Shown here piece by piece: positions 43,601-45,314 of a stretch of 64,000 nt of DNA. The notes beneath the pieces were generated by a model, which saw nothing but the letters and a program-made list of their open reading frames with translations, ran no database searches and had not been told where the DNA came from. The position numbers and the translations under genes were made by a program. This stretch comes from Trichostrongylus colubriformis. Taxonomy: Eukaryota; Nematoda; Chromadorea; Rhabditida; Trichostrongylidae. How positions within the stretch are numbered: position 1 is the first letter of the stretch; each line of letters starts with the position of its first letter. Location of the stretch: contig OZ022256.1 in the NCBI GenBank assembly GCA_963978905.1, positions 38,984,001 to 39,048,000 of the forward strand, read 5' to 3'.

Positions 43601-44977
43601 AAAGCTCTGCGCGAAGGTTACGAGATGCTTCGTGTCCGTGAAGCCAGAAACGTTCACTGGACTGCTTTGTTTCGCGACGGGGACGAATGGAGGCGTTGCT
43701 GGCGCTCGCTCGAGGCTCTCGATGAACAAAGGGACGACAGGTGATTACAACTGAGAACCTTTCACGCCCGAACGAAACATGGTAGTGCCCGCGCTAGGAT
43801 CGCCGTCACAACCATCCGACTACACCTCAGCTCCAAGAATAAATCATCTTTTGCAAAATCTACTCGACACAGTCCAAAATACTACTCGTTCATTTCATGA
43901 CCTTGCAGTTCTTCTAATTCGCTGGCAGCCACCAGACATTCGGTATACGCACGTCATGGCCTGGTCATGAACTGCATCATAGTACCACTGCCGTGCGGTC
44001 GGCAACGGTGCCATTACGACCTGGGTATTCTCCCTTTCGTTTTCTGGACGGGCGACTCACCTTACTCCATATTCAGCAAGGGGCCAGGGCATGGCAGTCT
44101 TCGAGCGAGGCAGTGTGGCATGAGAGGAAGCGCAGACGTGACGCAGTCACGCTCGGCCTTCTCCCAAGGGCAATCGATACGGCGAATCGTACTGGTGGCG
44201 CCGCGAGTGCACCGCCGCGAAGCGGAAATTCGACCTCATGATCCCCCACCCACATTATAGGGTTCTCGGTATTAGCAAGAGACTTTATCACGGGGGGTCG
44301 CCGTTTTTTGTTCTCAGTTCTCGAAGATAGTGCTTTGTAGTGGGGGGGTATTGGATAAGGGCTTTTTTTGCCCATTTATTGCTCTCCTTTGAGATGTTTT
44401 ATGGGGCGGTGACTATGCATCGGTAGATTTTCGATTACGTAGATTGTAAAGAGAAGGTAACCTCACATTCTGTTTCCTCCTCTGTATATCTCCAGAGGCC
44501 ACCAATGTGTGACGAAACCTCAAAGCATGTCACGTCCGAACCATACAGAAGTGCATGTCTGAAATCACCGAGGAACGTTACTGGTTATAATTTGTTACGT
44601 TGGAGATGCGAGGAGGAGTGCTGATTCACTACCATATGAAATAGTGATACAACTTTGCTGGGGTGTATAGCAGTAGTTGGGCGCAAAAAGTGTCAGTTCA
44701 AGAGGCTCAGTCATGAACCTACAGAAAGGCTTAGCATAACGCCACAGTGTTCCTTTGGGTAAGATATGAGCGTTCGGTGTAGCGCTCAAAGTATAGCTCA
44801 TCTCAATAAAGCCCGTCTCAAAACGAACTATAATTGATTCGCACCGATCGAGGCGTAGGAACAGTTGATCCTAAGTATTAACGAAGCGTTACAGAAAAAA
44901 AGTGAAATATCTGACCTGATAGATGGTAGACCAGATGCCCCAGCTCCAACAATGGCAACCTTTCTCGTATCAGCCAT
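7586..44977 (-). CDS. fmo: FMO-A: flavin-containing monooxygenase, 15-exon gene
   Basis: Spliced gene on the minus strand; the exons (listed separately) join in phase to 1596 nt, i.e. 531 residues plus stop, the usual FMO length. FMOs are ER-anchored enzymes that use FAD, NADPH and O2 to oxygenate soft nucleophiles (N, S). Seen: FAD motif GAGASG (11-16), GGLWR (40-44), the FMO signature FxGxxxHxxxY (167-177), NADPH motif GAGNSG (192-197), ATGF (328-331), conserved [10 protein letters not shown] and FGPC blocks, and a hydrophobic C-terminal segment (about 511-529) matching the family's membrane anchor. No internal stop or missing key residue was found, so it looks functional. Introns range from 50 nt to 19.4 kb and carry most of the window's transposons. 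Exons 1-2 and 3 are 19 kb apart, but phase and residue order fit one gene. Confidence 0.9.
8101..8530 (-). mobile_element. Dispersed retrotransposon-like repeat in FMO-A intron 14
   Basis: Starts in an A/T-rich TATTTATTT stretch, followed by GACGCGCCGGAGA. The block CGGCAATGGTGCCC...CCTGAACTTCG matches 14302..15080 and, more distantly, 21240..21480. The simple AT tail at the left end suggests a 3' tail of a minus-strand element. Right limit uncertain, perhaps to about 8740. Confidence 0.6.
8746..8850 (-). CDS. fmo: FMO-A exon 14
   Basis: 105 nt; encodes [20 protein letters not shown] followed by GARDAI and ERVFK. The F-G-P-C-x-P-Y-x-Y-R-L block is diagnostic for FMOs. Acceptor TTTTAG, donor GTGAGC. 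Confidence 0.92.
8851..10207. other. FMO-A intron 13
   Basis: 1357 nt against 559 nt in FMO-B. A mariner-like terminus (TGGGTCATTCCATAAGTAATG) may lie near 9066, but no partner end was found. Otherwise nothing recognised. Confidence 0.4.
10208..10306 (-). CDS. fmo: FMO-A exon 13
   Basis: 99 nt; encodes [20 protein letters not shown] and ends DPILALQ. This is the Y-M-D-E-L-A block of the FMO C-terminal part. Acceptor TTCCAG, donor GTTCGA. Confidence 0.9.
10502..10576 (-). CDS. fmo: FMO-A exon 12
   Basis: 75 nt, 25 codons; encodes [20 protein letters not shown] then RHTIQ. FMOs have the same R-Y-x-x-S-x-R-H-T-I-Q block. Acceptor TTTCAG, donor GTAGGT. Confidence 0.88.
10628..10720 (-). CDS. 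fmo: FMO-A exon 11
   Basis: 93 nt; encodes [20 protein letters not shown] and [15 protein letters not shown]-x-x-P-x-S-E-x-Q-A-R is a conserved FMO block. The donor GTAGAC starts a 51-nt intron; reading through it would hit an in-frame stop, which supports the splice. Confidence 0.9.
10721..11356. other. 5' part of FMO-A intron 10, no element recognised
   Basis: 10721..10780 still resembles FMO-B. A GGACACACGGGTTTTGACC stretch near 10909 is loosely repeated in inverse near 11165..11260, perhaps an old foldback. Confidence 0.35.
11357..11486. mobile_element. Short MITE, about 130 bp
   Basis: Inverted ends: GTCCATATCACGGCGCTAGG at the left, matched by CCTGGCGCTGCGATATGGAT at the right, with GGCCTACGGACTTGG / CCAAGTCCGTAGG inside. 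It shares GGCCTACGGAC with the foldback at 45062..45314. It ends 8 bp before the mariner element. Confidence 0.7.
11495..12384 (+). mobile_element. Mariner-type element, 890 bp
   Basis: TA duplication at 11493..11494 and 12385..12386. Inverted ends of about 30 bp (begins TTAGGTTGTCCCAAAAGTCT; the right end is its complement). Full mariners are about 1.3 kb, so roughly 400 bp is missing. It lies in FMO-A intron 10, antisense to the gene. Confidence 0.88.
11720..12309 (+). pseudogene. Mariner transposase remnant
   Basis: Three frames hold successive mariner blocks. 11770..: [17 protein letters not shown], an HTH-region match. Then [17 protein letters not shown] before a run resembling the LLHDNARPH block. 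12079..12309: [17 protein letters not shown] and a C-terminal block. The family pattern SPDLAPSDYHLF reads [11 protein letters not shown], so the third catalytic Asp is Gly. The first catalytic Asp region is deleted. Not functional. Confidence 0.85.
12619..12771 (-). CDS. fmo: FMO-A exon 10 (ATG motif)
   Basis: 153 nt, 51 whole codons; encodes [20 protein letters not shown] and ends [14 protein letters not shown] is the conserved linker near the end of the NADPH domain in FMOs. Acceptor TTTCAG, donor GTAAGC. Intron 10, to its 3' side, contains a mariner relic. Confidence 0.92.
12772..14106. other. Part of FMO-A intron 9, no element recognised
   Basis: Open frames at 12905..13252 and 13101..13481 overlap on opposite strands and match no family I know. 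Confidence 0.35.
14107..14301. repeat. 195-bp flanking direct repeat, left copy
   Basis: Matches 15081..15274 at roughly 95% by eye (starts CTGTGAAGTACATGGATA, ends GGGCTCGTGATCGTT). The two copies immediately flank the repeat 14302..15080, as a target duplication would. Confidence 0.8.
14302..15080 (-). mobile_element. Retrotransposon-like insertion, 779 bp, with long target duplication
   Basis: Its left end is a (TTTA)n run, i.e. a (TAAA)n tail on the minus strand, as at the 3' end of non-LTR elements. Body shared with 8101..8530 and 21240..21480. Flanked by about 195-bp direct repeats; RTE-type LINEs are known for unusually long target duplications. No reverse transcriptase, so it is a truncated or non-autonomous copy. 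Confidence 0.65.
15081..15274. repeat. 195-bp flanking direct repeat, right copy
   Basis: Partner of 14107..14301, with a few substitutions such as GATATGTG for GATACGTG. The divergence dates the insertion as not very recent. Confidence 0.8.
15738..15870 (-). CDS. fmo: FMO-A exon 9
   Basis: 133 nt; encodes [27 protein letters not shown] and [11 protein letters not shown]. The open frame runs on to about 15678, but the FMO alignment and a GT at 15737-15736 place the donor after ...NVD. That gives phase 0 into exon 10. Confidence 0.87.
15984..16109 (-). CDS. fmo: FMO-A exon 8
   Basis: 126 nt; encodes [20 protein letters not shown] and then [19 protein letters not shown]. The N-x-R-F-x-H-x-x-Y-G-L-x-P-x-H-R pattern is diagnostic for FMOs. 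Acceptor TTTCAG, donor GTGAGC. Phase matches both neighbours. Confidence 0.9.
16471..16502 (-). ncRNA. Degenerate hammerhead-ribozyme-like motif, left arm
   Basis: Minus strand: TCGACGAA, GGCGAACTCGCC, GAAAC. Here G5-A6-N-G8-A9 are kept but the C3-U4 positions are changed. The loop differs by one base from the right arm. Confidence 0.4.
16706..17151 (-). pseudogene. Penelope GIY-YIG endonuclease remnant, left arm
   Basis: Minus strand: [20 protein letters not shown] then [11 protein letters not shown], a Cys-rich linker; then AYRISC and a [20 protein letters not shown] block; then [12 protein letters not shown]. These are successive blocks of Penelope GIY-YIG nucleases. A short deletion between the GIY-like and YIG-like motifs shifts the frame. 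Confidence 0.78.
17152..17510 (+). pseudogene. Penelope GIY-YIG endonuclease remnant, right arm
   Basis: Plus strand: GKEGNCTT (shifted frames) and [20 protein letters not shown], which preserves both the GIY-like and YIG motifs lost in the left arm. Frameshifts follow directly after, and homology continues to about 17480. Confidence 0.78.
17651..17810. repeat. Three tandem units of about 52-55 bp
   Basis: The unit contains TTGTAGGGTGTGTCCTACAT and ends TCATGTCCTGAC, present three times (one with a T-run expansion). TAGGGTGTGTCCTA is itself imperfectly palindromic. The left arm has only one unit (near 16530..16575), so the expansion came after the palindrome formed. Confidence 0.85.
17826..17856 (+). 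ncRNA. Degenerate hammerhead-ribozyme-like motif, right arm
   Basis: TAGCGAA, then self-complementary GGCGAATTCGCC, then GAAAC. This resembles the hammerhead core CUGANGA - stem II - GAAA, with G5/A6 altered. Penelope LTRs in animals are known to carry hammerhead ribozymes. Likely a decayed one; inference only. Confidence 0.4.
18789..18871 (-). CDS. fmo: FMO-A exon 7
   Basis: 83 nt; encodes [20 protein letters not shown], matching the FMO block after the NADPH site (V-Y-L-x-T-R-R-G-x-W). Acceptor GTTAAG, donor GTATAT. It ends with AG, completed by G of exon 8. Confidence 0.88.
19121..19206 (-). CDS. fmo: FMO-A exon 6 (NADPH-binding motif)
   Basis: 86 nt; encodes [18 protein letters not shown] and then [16 protein letters not shown] is the second Rossmann turn, which binds NADPH in FMOs. 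Acceptor CTTCAG, donor GTGGTT. Ends in phase 0. Confidence 0.92.
19550..19880 (+). repeat. Dispersed repeat in FMO-A intron 5, inverse of 59340..59690
   Basis: TTCTTATTCTTTCGCTTATTC and GTGTTGATGCGAATGTGATG recur as reverse complement at 59340..59690. No coding capacity seen. The homology appears to start slightly earlier at both loci (AAAGACACCGGGA). Confidence 0.65.
20035..20470 (+). mobile_element. Solo Penelope-type terminal repeat, diverged
   Basis: Shares, in order, GGCTGCAGTAAGTCGGTA, AGGCTTGAGAAAGGCAC...GGCGTTGAAAA, TTGCCTATAAGGC and TTAAGTCTTTTGGAATAAA with the arms at 26975..27606 and 28442..29060. No reverse transcriptase nearby. Confidence 0.65.
21240..21480. repeat. Diverged copy of the 8101/14302 dispersed repeat
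   Basis: CCAGTGCAATGGTGTCCCCA and GGATTCCGAAACACCGC match the CGGCAGTGGTGCCC / CTTCGGAACACGAG block of the other copies, with considerable divergence. It directly precedes the Tc1 element. Confidence 0.5.
21496..23035 (+). mobile_element. Tc1-type transposon, about 1.54 kb
   Basis: Begins CAGTAGCGGTCAAAAGTTTG after TA 21494..21495. The complementary end lies at about 23012..23035, followed by a partial repeat of TTGACCGC that blurs the right TA. Inverted ends extend about 190 bp and include a second internal AGAAGTTTGGAAACTT site on the left and its inverse near 22845. Lies in FMO-A intron 5, antisense to the gene. Confidence 0.88.
21784..22697 (+). pseudogene. Tc1 transposase, one frameshift
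   Basis: DDE transposase of the Tc1 (DD34E) family. First frame (to 22269): HTH region [20 protein letters not shown] then the first Asp in VLFSDESKF. Second frame (to 22697): second Asp in [11 protein letters not shown] and Glu in [13 protein letters not shown]. The frames are separated by a perfect 8-bp tandem duplication AAGAACGT at 22252..22259 and 22260..22267. All three catalytic residues are present. The true N-terminus, before 21784, is unclear. Confidence 0.88.
23215..23450 (+). pseudogene. Copy of an unidentified coding-like sequence, sense arm
   Basis: Inverse of 23935..24170 with small deletions and stops. Contains TGGACCAAAACACACAGGTT and CTGGTCCATCACATCGCCC. Looks like a decayed copy. 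Confidence 0.55.
23940..24170 (-). pseudogene. Copy of an unidentified coding-like sequence, 76 codons
   Basis: Open frame with [38 protein letters not shown] and [16 protein letters not shown]. It reads like genuine charged, helical protein followed by a Gly/Pro-rich segment, but I do not recognise the family. The inverted second copy 0.5 kb away suggests a mobile element or duplicated retrocopy rather than a host exon. No splice sites or FMO homology. Confidence 0.5.
24547..24692 (-). CDS. fmo: FMO-A exon 5 (FMO signature motif)
   Basis: 146 nt. Contains [17 protein letters not shown] and [15 protein letters not shown]; the latter fits the FMO-defining signature FxGxxxHxxxY/F exactly. It ends in phase 1 (ATA G), and the next coding base is supplied 5.3 kb away by exon 6, restoring Gly. 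Confidence 0.92.
24743..24871 (-). CDS. fmo: FMO-A exon 4
   Basis: 129 nt; encodes [20 protein letters not shown] and continues to a W-x-V-x-YED block. Acceptor TTTAG, donor GTAAGT. Intron 3 (72 nt) and intron 4 (50 nt) on either side are short, as is common in nematodes. Confidence 0.88.
24944..25058 (-). CDS. fmo: FMO-A exon 3
   Basis: 115 nt; encodes [20 protein letters not shown] followed by [17 protein letters not shown], a strongly conserved FMO block (N-T-S-K-E-M, S-D-F-P). The acceptor is TTTTTCAAG, weaker than the other acceptors because it ends AAG. The donor is GTGAGT. It follows a 19.4-kb intron. Confidence 0.87.
25655..25880 (+). mobile_element. RTE 3'-end fragment
   Basis: GGTATTCTCCCTTTTGAGTG, TTCTAGACGGGCGATTCACC and TTCCATATTCGGGG match the 3' region of the RTE element at 43990..44120. 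No coding part. Confidence 0.6.
25881..26974. other. FMO-A intron 2, no gene recognised
   Basis: Apart from the C-tract, nothing is recognised. 26390..26890 has the base composition of coding sequence but no usable frame. Confidence 0.35.
26239..26272. repeat. Poly-C tract and (CA)n
   Basis: An uninterrupted C run of about 19, followed by GCTCACACACACACACC. Simple repeat inside FMO-A intron 2; a likely sequencing-error hotspot. Confidence 0.9.
26975..29060 (-). mobile_element. Penelope-like element between inverted terminal repeats
   Basis: Arms 26975..27606 and 28442..29060 are inverted repeats of about 610-630 bp. They surround a minus-strand reverse-transcriptase segment (27607..28440). 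Inverted or direct LTRs are typical for Penelope elements. Each arm also contains the inner motif near 27118..27150 / 28915..28945 that resembles the ribozyme-like region. In FMO-A intron 2, same strand as the gene. Confidence 0.8.
27607..28440 (-). pseudogene. Penelope reverse transcriptase, C-terminal part
   Basis: Minus strand frame 27511..28359 plus a shifted start. Blocks: [44 protein letters not shown] (motif C, YxDD), [25 protein letters not shown] and [15 protein letters not shown], all in Penelope order. The N-terminal half of the RT and the GIY-YIG end are missing. The core fingers are absent, so it cannot be active. Confidence 0.85.
29061..29829. other. FMO-A intron 2, no gene recognised
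   Basis: Short frames only. The 3' half (29550..29830) may be 5' sequence of the BEL relic that follows. Confidence 0.3.
29830..31100 (+). mobile_element. BEL/Pao retrotransposon relic
   Basis: 29836..30057 encodes [20 protein letters not shown] followed by [20 protein letters not shown], the Gag (DUF1759-like) block of BEL elements. 30160..30660 holds a decayed Cys/His region. 30920..31080 contains [16 protein letters not shown], the conserved block near the end of BEL Pol. Everything between (protease, RT, RNase H, integrase) is gone, and 30345..30405 is inversely repeated at 30805..30870. LTRs not found. Confidence 0.7.
31101..32200. other. No gene recognised
   Basis: 31100..31190 repeats GGCGCCGGTGTC/ACGCCGGTGTCGACGACAAATT two or three times. 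The remainder is featureless. The Ty3 LTR would be expected here but could not be matched to a 3' copy. Confidence 0.35.
32400..33040 (+). pseudogene. Ty3 Gag-like region
   Basis: Includes [40 protein letters not shown] and [11 protein letters not shown], then [11 protein letters not shown]. This resembles nematode gypsy Gag, with its phosphorylation-neutral helical repeats and CxIFVxGL block. At least two frameshifts. Confidence 0.6.
33140..33340 (+). pseudogene. Ty3 aspartic protease remnant
   Basis: [14 protein letters not shown], then TGA, then [13 protein letters not shown]. The family motif is LDTGSD; here the Gly codon of DTG has become a TGA stop, so the active site is lost. [13 protein letters not shown] follows as expected. 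Confidence 0.7.
33580..34150 (+). pseudogene. Ty3 reverse transcriptase remnant
   Basis: Frames in turn: [20 protein letters not shown] with [23 protein letters not shown] (motif A region, DAYLQV); [20 protein letters not shown] (motif C, YLDD). Motif B is missing between 33930 and 33950, an internal deletion. Confidence 0.85.
34300..34720 (+). pseudogene. Ty3 RNase H remnant
   Basis: [12 protein letters not shown], then [18 protein letters not shown] (the D of the RNase H fold), then [20 protein letters not shown] and an [15 protein letters not shown] end block. Several one-base shifts. Confidence 0.8.
35080..35334 (+). repeat. 5' LTR of the BEL/Pao element
   Basis: Starts TGTCGTCGTCGACGACGAC, a perfect palindrome after the TG, and ends CATCTACACA. 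Identical to 38725..38979 on reading. A GATAAACAATT / TTATTCATTTATTACATC stretch near the end may serve 3'-end processing. Confidence 0.95.
35337..35349 (+). promoter_or_regulatory. Primer-binding site, tRNA-Gly-type
   Basis: TGGTGCATCGGCC starts 2 nt after the 5' LTR. It is complementary to the 3' end of eukaryotic tRNA-Gly(GCC), which ends GGCCGATGCA plus CCA. 13 matching bases. The tRNA sequence is from general knowledge. Confidence 0.75.
35563..38274 (+). CDS. BEL/Pao Gag-protease protein with late-Pol tail, 903 aa
   Basis: Intact frame. Residues about 40-125: charged coiled-coil. About 200-340: the BEL Gag (DUF1759-type) domain, including [20 protein letters not shown]. About 404-417 and 436-449: two Cx2Cx4Hx4C zinc knuckles, then a third Cys/His cluster. 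About 540-700: a retropepsin-like (DUF1758-type) domain with active-site-like LFDSGAQ. From about 748: [20 protein letters not shown], which resembles the C-terminal (DUF5641-type) block of BEL Pol that normally lies more than 900 residues later. So an internal deletion removed RT, RNase H and integrase and kept the frame. It could make particles but not reverse-transcribe by itself. Start chosen as the first ATG after the leader. Confidence 0.9.
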   Translation: MALHFHRIPIVNSATTLKNLVTRYKQYTARVEYPTIDEDSYEMCKETTSLLQSGINQLREGKENLTKLYNEIREEYKNCKTKSDKKDLMLEIEQIEQESQLHQELASADELIFMLTARHDESKCIRDRMSVRLGYMSQSFLIRQNASSDSPDHPIDQAESSAHIEASHSSESGHHQGSSNVAAFERIENNIRPFRSIKPPQASLPKFYGNVEDFSEYWAIFETLVHNSQELDVMEKILLLKESLKGRAEASIKGIKLVPQNYEWIIQTLKENYCNNSTNRSQVVQKLVSLKPANDFSDSCSSVFDQIQILINQIVSAGYDVRKTCDPMWCETILSKFPHDIVKPVLLSNQEQDSQTIGNLMGHLKKEIAAKGYIENRLGHKHTSKVSNPKDKYVGPRSYSGDQCLFCQKGNHASMTCRTVTDQGTRRKILTDGRRCWKCCSSNHSSFECQKPDCSQCGQEHHPSLCFKRELNTPGHNYTPWNPNEMNTNLTQTSFGSFPAQNGSQWQNNRPFTTNIHTESRTPHSMIPQQDHGTTQLVLMTAEGNLWDFRKREYRKVLFLFDSGAQKTMIEEKLANELGLPKNSAKMCTMSGIGGYLENFKSNPVMAKLSTAFGEDIELNIQTKPVISNGFPSVKLTTTDITFLKENDICLANSKLRGEHQRPQVLIGLDYFHDLMPSPNQPLKTPSGLHITKTVFGPTIYGKGLLIGDNFTNNICHQLTAICERSEQKSSPKQRQRIRRSKPASRYCLDVFIKQPLIPGRSWPNGKMTGIISAYGTARSPKTLIPNQKVRKNYPPKTRRKSRDFHSNNEFQREDSTKLNREQVAIEPVRRIASEMKWKLPKVPCKSMQKQKAKTATTSIEPQVQYPPFEQIKRCTNVVPTFEKFHPPLLGERPYQKKGCGGR
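38725..38979 (+). repeat. 3' LTR of the BEL/Pao element
   Basis: Reads identical to the 5' LTR over 255 bp. Followed directly by the target duplication ACTTC. Confidence 0.95.
38985..39400 (+). pseudogene. Ty3 integrase remnant
   Basis: [14 protein letters not shown] is the second half of the HHCC zinc finger. Then [13 protein letters not shown] and LVSDNG blocks of the DDE core. The catalytic region is shifted and has stops. The first half of the zinc-finger domain lies on the other side of the BEL insertion (about 35030..35079). Confidence 0.8.
39561..40899. other. FMO-A intron 2, no confident feature
   Basis: Up to about 40130 it may hold the Ty3 3' end. A 165-codon frame at 40289..40786 has no recognisable domain. 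Near 40500..40530, GGATCTCCTTCAGCGAGTGG is followed by an inverse of CTTCAGCGAG. Confidence 0.35.
41069..41900 (+). pseudogene. RTE apurinic-type endonuclease remnant
   Basis: [20 protein letters not shown] then [12 protein letters not shown] (with the metal-binding Glu), then [17 protein letters not shown], then frameshifts, and [11 protein letters not shown] (SDH motif) at about 41812..41845. The order matches RTE endonucleases. A duplicated segment (GTTCTGCCTGACCGACGTC twice, 41720 and 41771) lies before SDH. Confidence 0.82.
42580..43130 (+). pseudogene. RTE reverse transcriptase remnant
   Basis: [18 protein letters not shown], then [15 protein letters not shown], then about 60 residues expected by the family are missing at about 42848, then [20 protein letters not shown] (FADD, motif C) and [15 protein letters not shown]. 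Motif A is lost with the deletion, so inactive. Confidence 0.82.
43322..43754 (+). pseudogene. RTE C-terminal region
   Basis: [35 protein letters not shown] and [16 protein letters not shown], the usual RTE C-terminal order (including W-x-D-F). The frame is open, but the region upstream is broken. Confidence 0.75.
44270..44466. other. 5' end of FMO-A intron 2
   Basis: Contains G-runs (44296..44302, 44341..44347) on the plus strand. Nothing recognised. Confidence 0.35.
44467..44558 (-). CDS. fmo: FMO-A exon 2
   Basis: 92 nt. Begins [13 protein letters not shown] and contains [11 protein letters not shown], the standard second block of animal FMOs that completes the FAD site. The acceptor TTTCAG is at its upstream edge and the donor GTGAGG downstream. 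It ends with one base, which pairs with exon 3. An RTE LINE ends about 200 bp away, inside intron 2. Confidence 0.88.
44916..44977 (-). CDS. fmo: FMO-A exon 1 (start codon, FAD-binding motif)
   Basis: ATG is at 44977-44975. The 62-nt coding part encodes [20 protein letters not shown] plus two bases. GxGxSG is the Rossmann-type FAD-binding turn. A splice acceptor lies 4 nt upstream of the ATG, which fixes the start. The donor GT is at 44915-44914; two leftover bases AG pair with the first A of exon 2 to give Arg. Confidence 0.9.
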
Positions 44978-44995
44978 GTTTCTGCAAGAAATGAG
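44978..44995 (-). promoter_or_regulatory. Probable trans-splice acceptor of FMO-A
   Basis: On the minus strand a pyrimidine-rich stretch ends in TTCTTGCAG, followed by AAAC and then the ATG. An acceptor only 4 nt from a start codon, with no FMO-like exon upstream, is typical of nematode spliced-leader addition. The leader itself is not in the window, so this is inference. Confidence 0.6.
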
Positions 44996-45061
44996 ATAGT
45001 GCGAGATGAACCCAAATGGGGATAAGAGACTTGTCGCAGAAGAACAGCATAGATATACTAG

Positions 45062-45314
45062 ATTTCCGAGCGCCTGATAGGGCGTGGCCTACGGACATAG
45101 GTTAGGGGCGAGAGTGAGAGTGCGTGGCAAGAGTGAAGTGTGTGGCGGAGTGAGAGAGTTCGAAACGCTCTCTCACTCCGCTCTCTGTCCTACGGACATG
45201 GGTTAGGGGCGAGAGTGAGAGTGCGTGGCAAGAGTGAAGTGTGTGGCGGAGTGAGAGAGTTTGAAACGCTATCACCCATGTGCGTAGGCCACGCCCTATC
45301 AGGCGCTCCGAAAT
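45062..45314. mobile_element. Foldback MITE upstream of FMO-A
   Basis: Inverted ends: ATTTCCGAGCGCCTGATAGG at the left, CCTATCAGGCGCTCCGAAAT at the right, with GGCGTGGCCTACG extending them. Inside, a segment of about 83 bp is directly repeated (45088..45170, 45189..45270). Related to the MITE at 11357..11486. Its inner edge is about 80 bp from the FMO-A splice acceptor. Confidence 0.82.

Larger units (their letters stand above)
40900..44270 (+). mobile_element. RTE-type LINE, decayed
   Basis: 5' region, endonuclease (41069..41900), reverse transcriptase (42580..43130, with a deletion), C-terminal region (43322..43754) and 3' UTR (43970..44270) in order. The 3' UTR sequence recurs at 25655..25880. 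In FMO-A intron 2, antisense to the gene, ending about 200 bp from exon 2. Confidence 0.82.
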
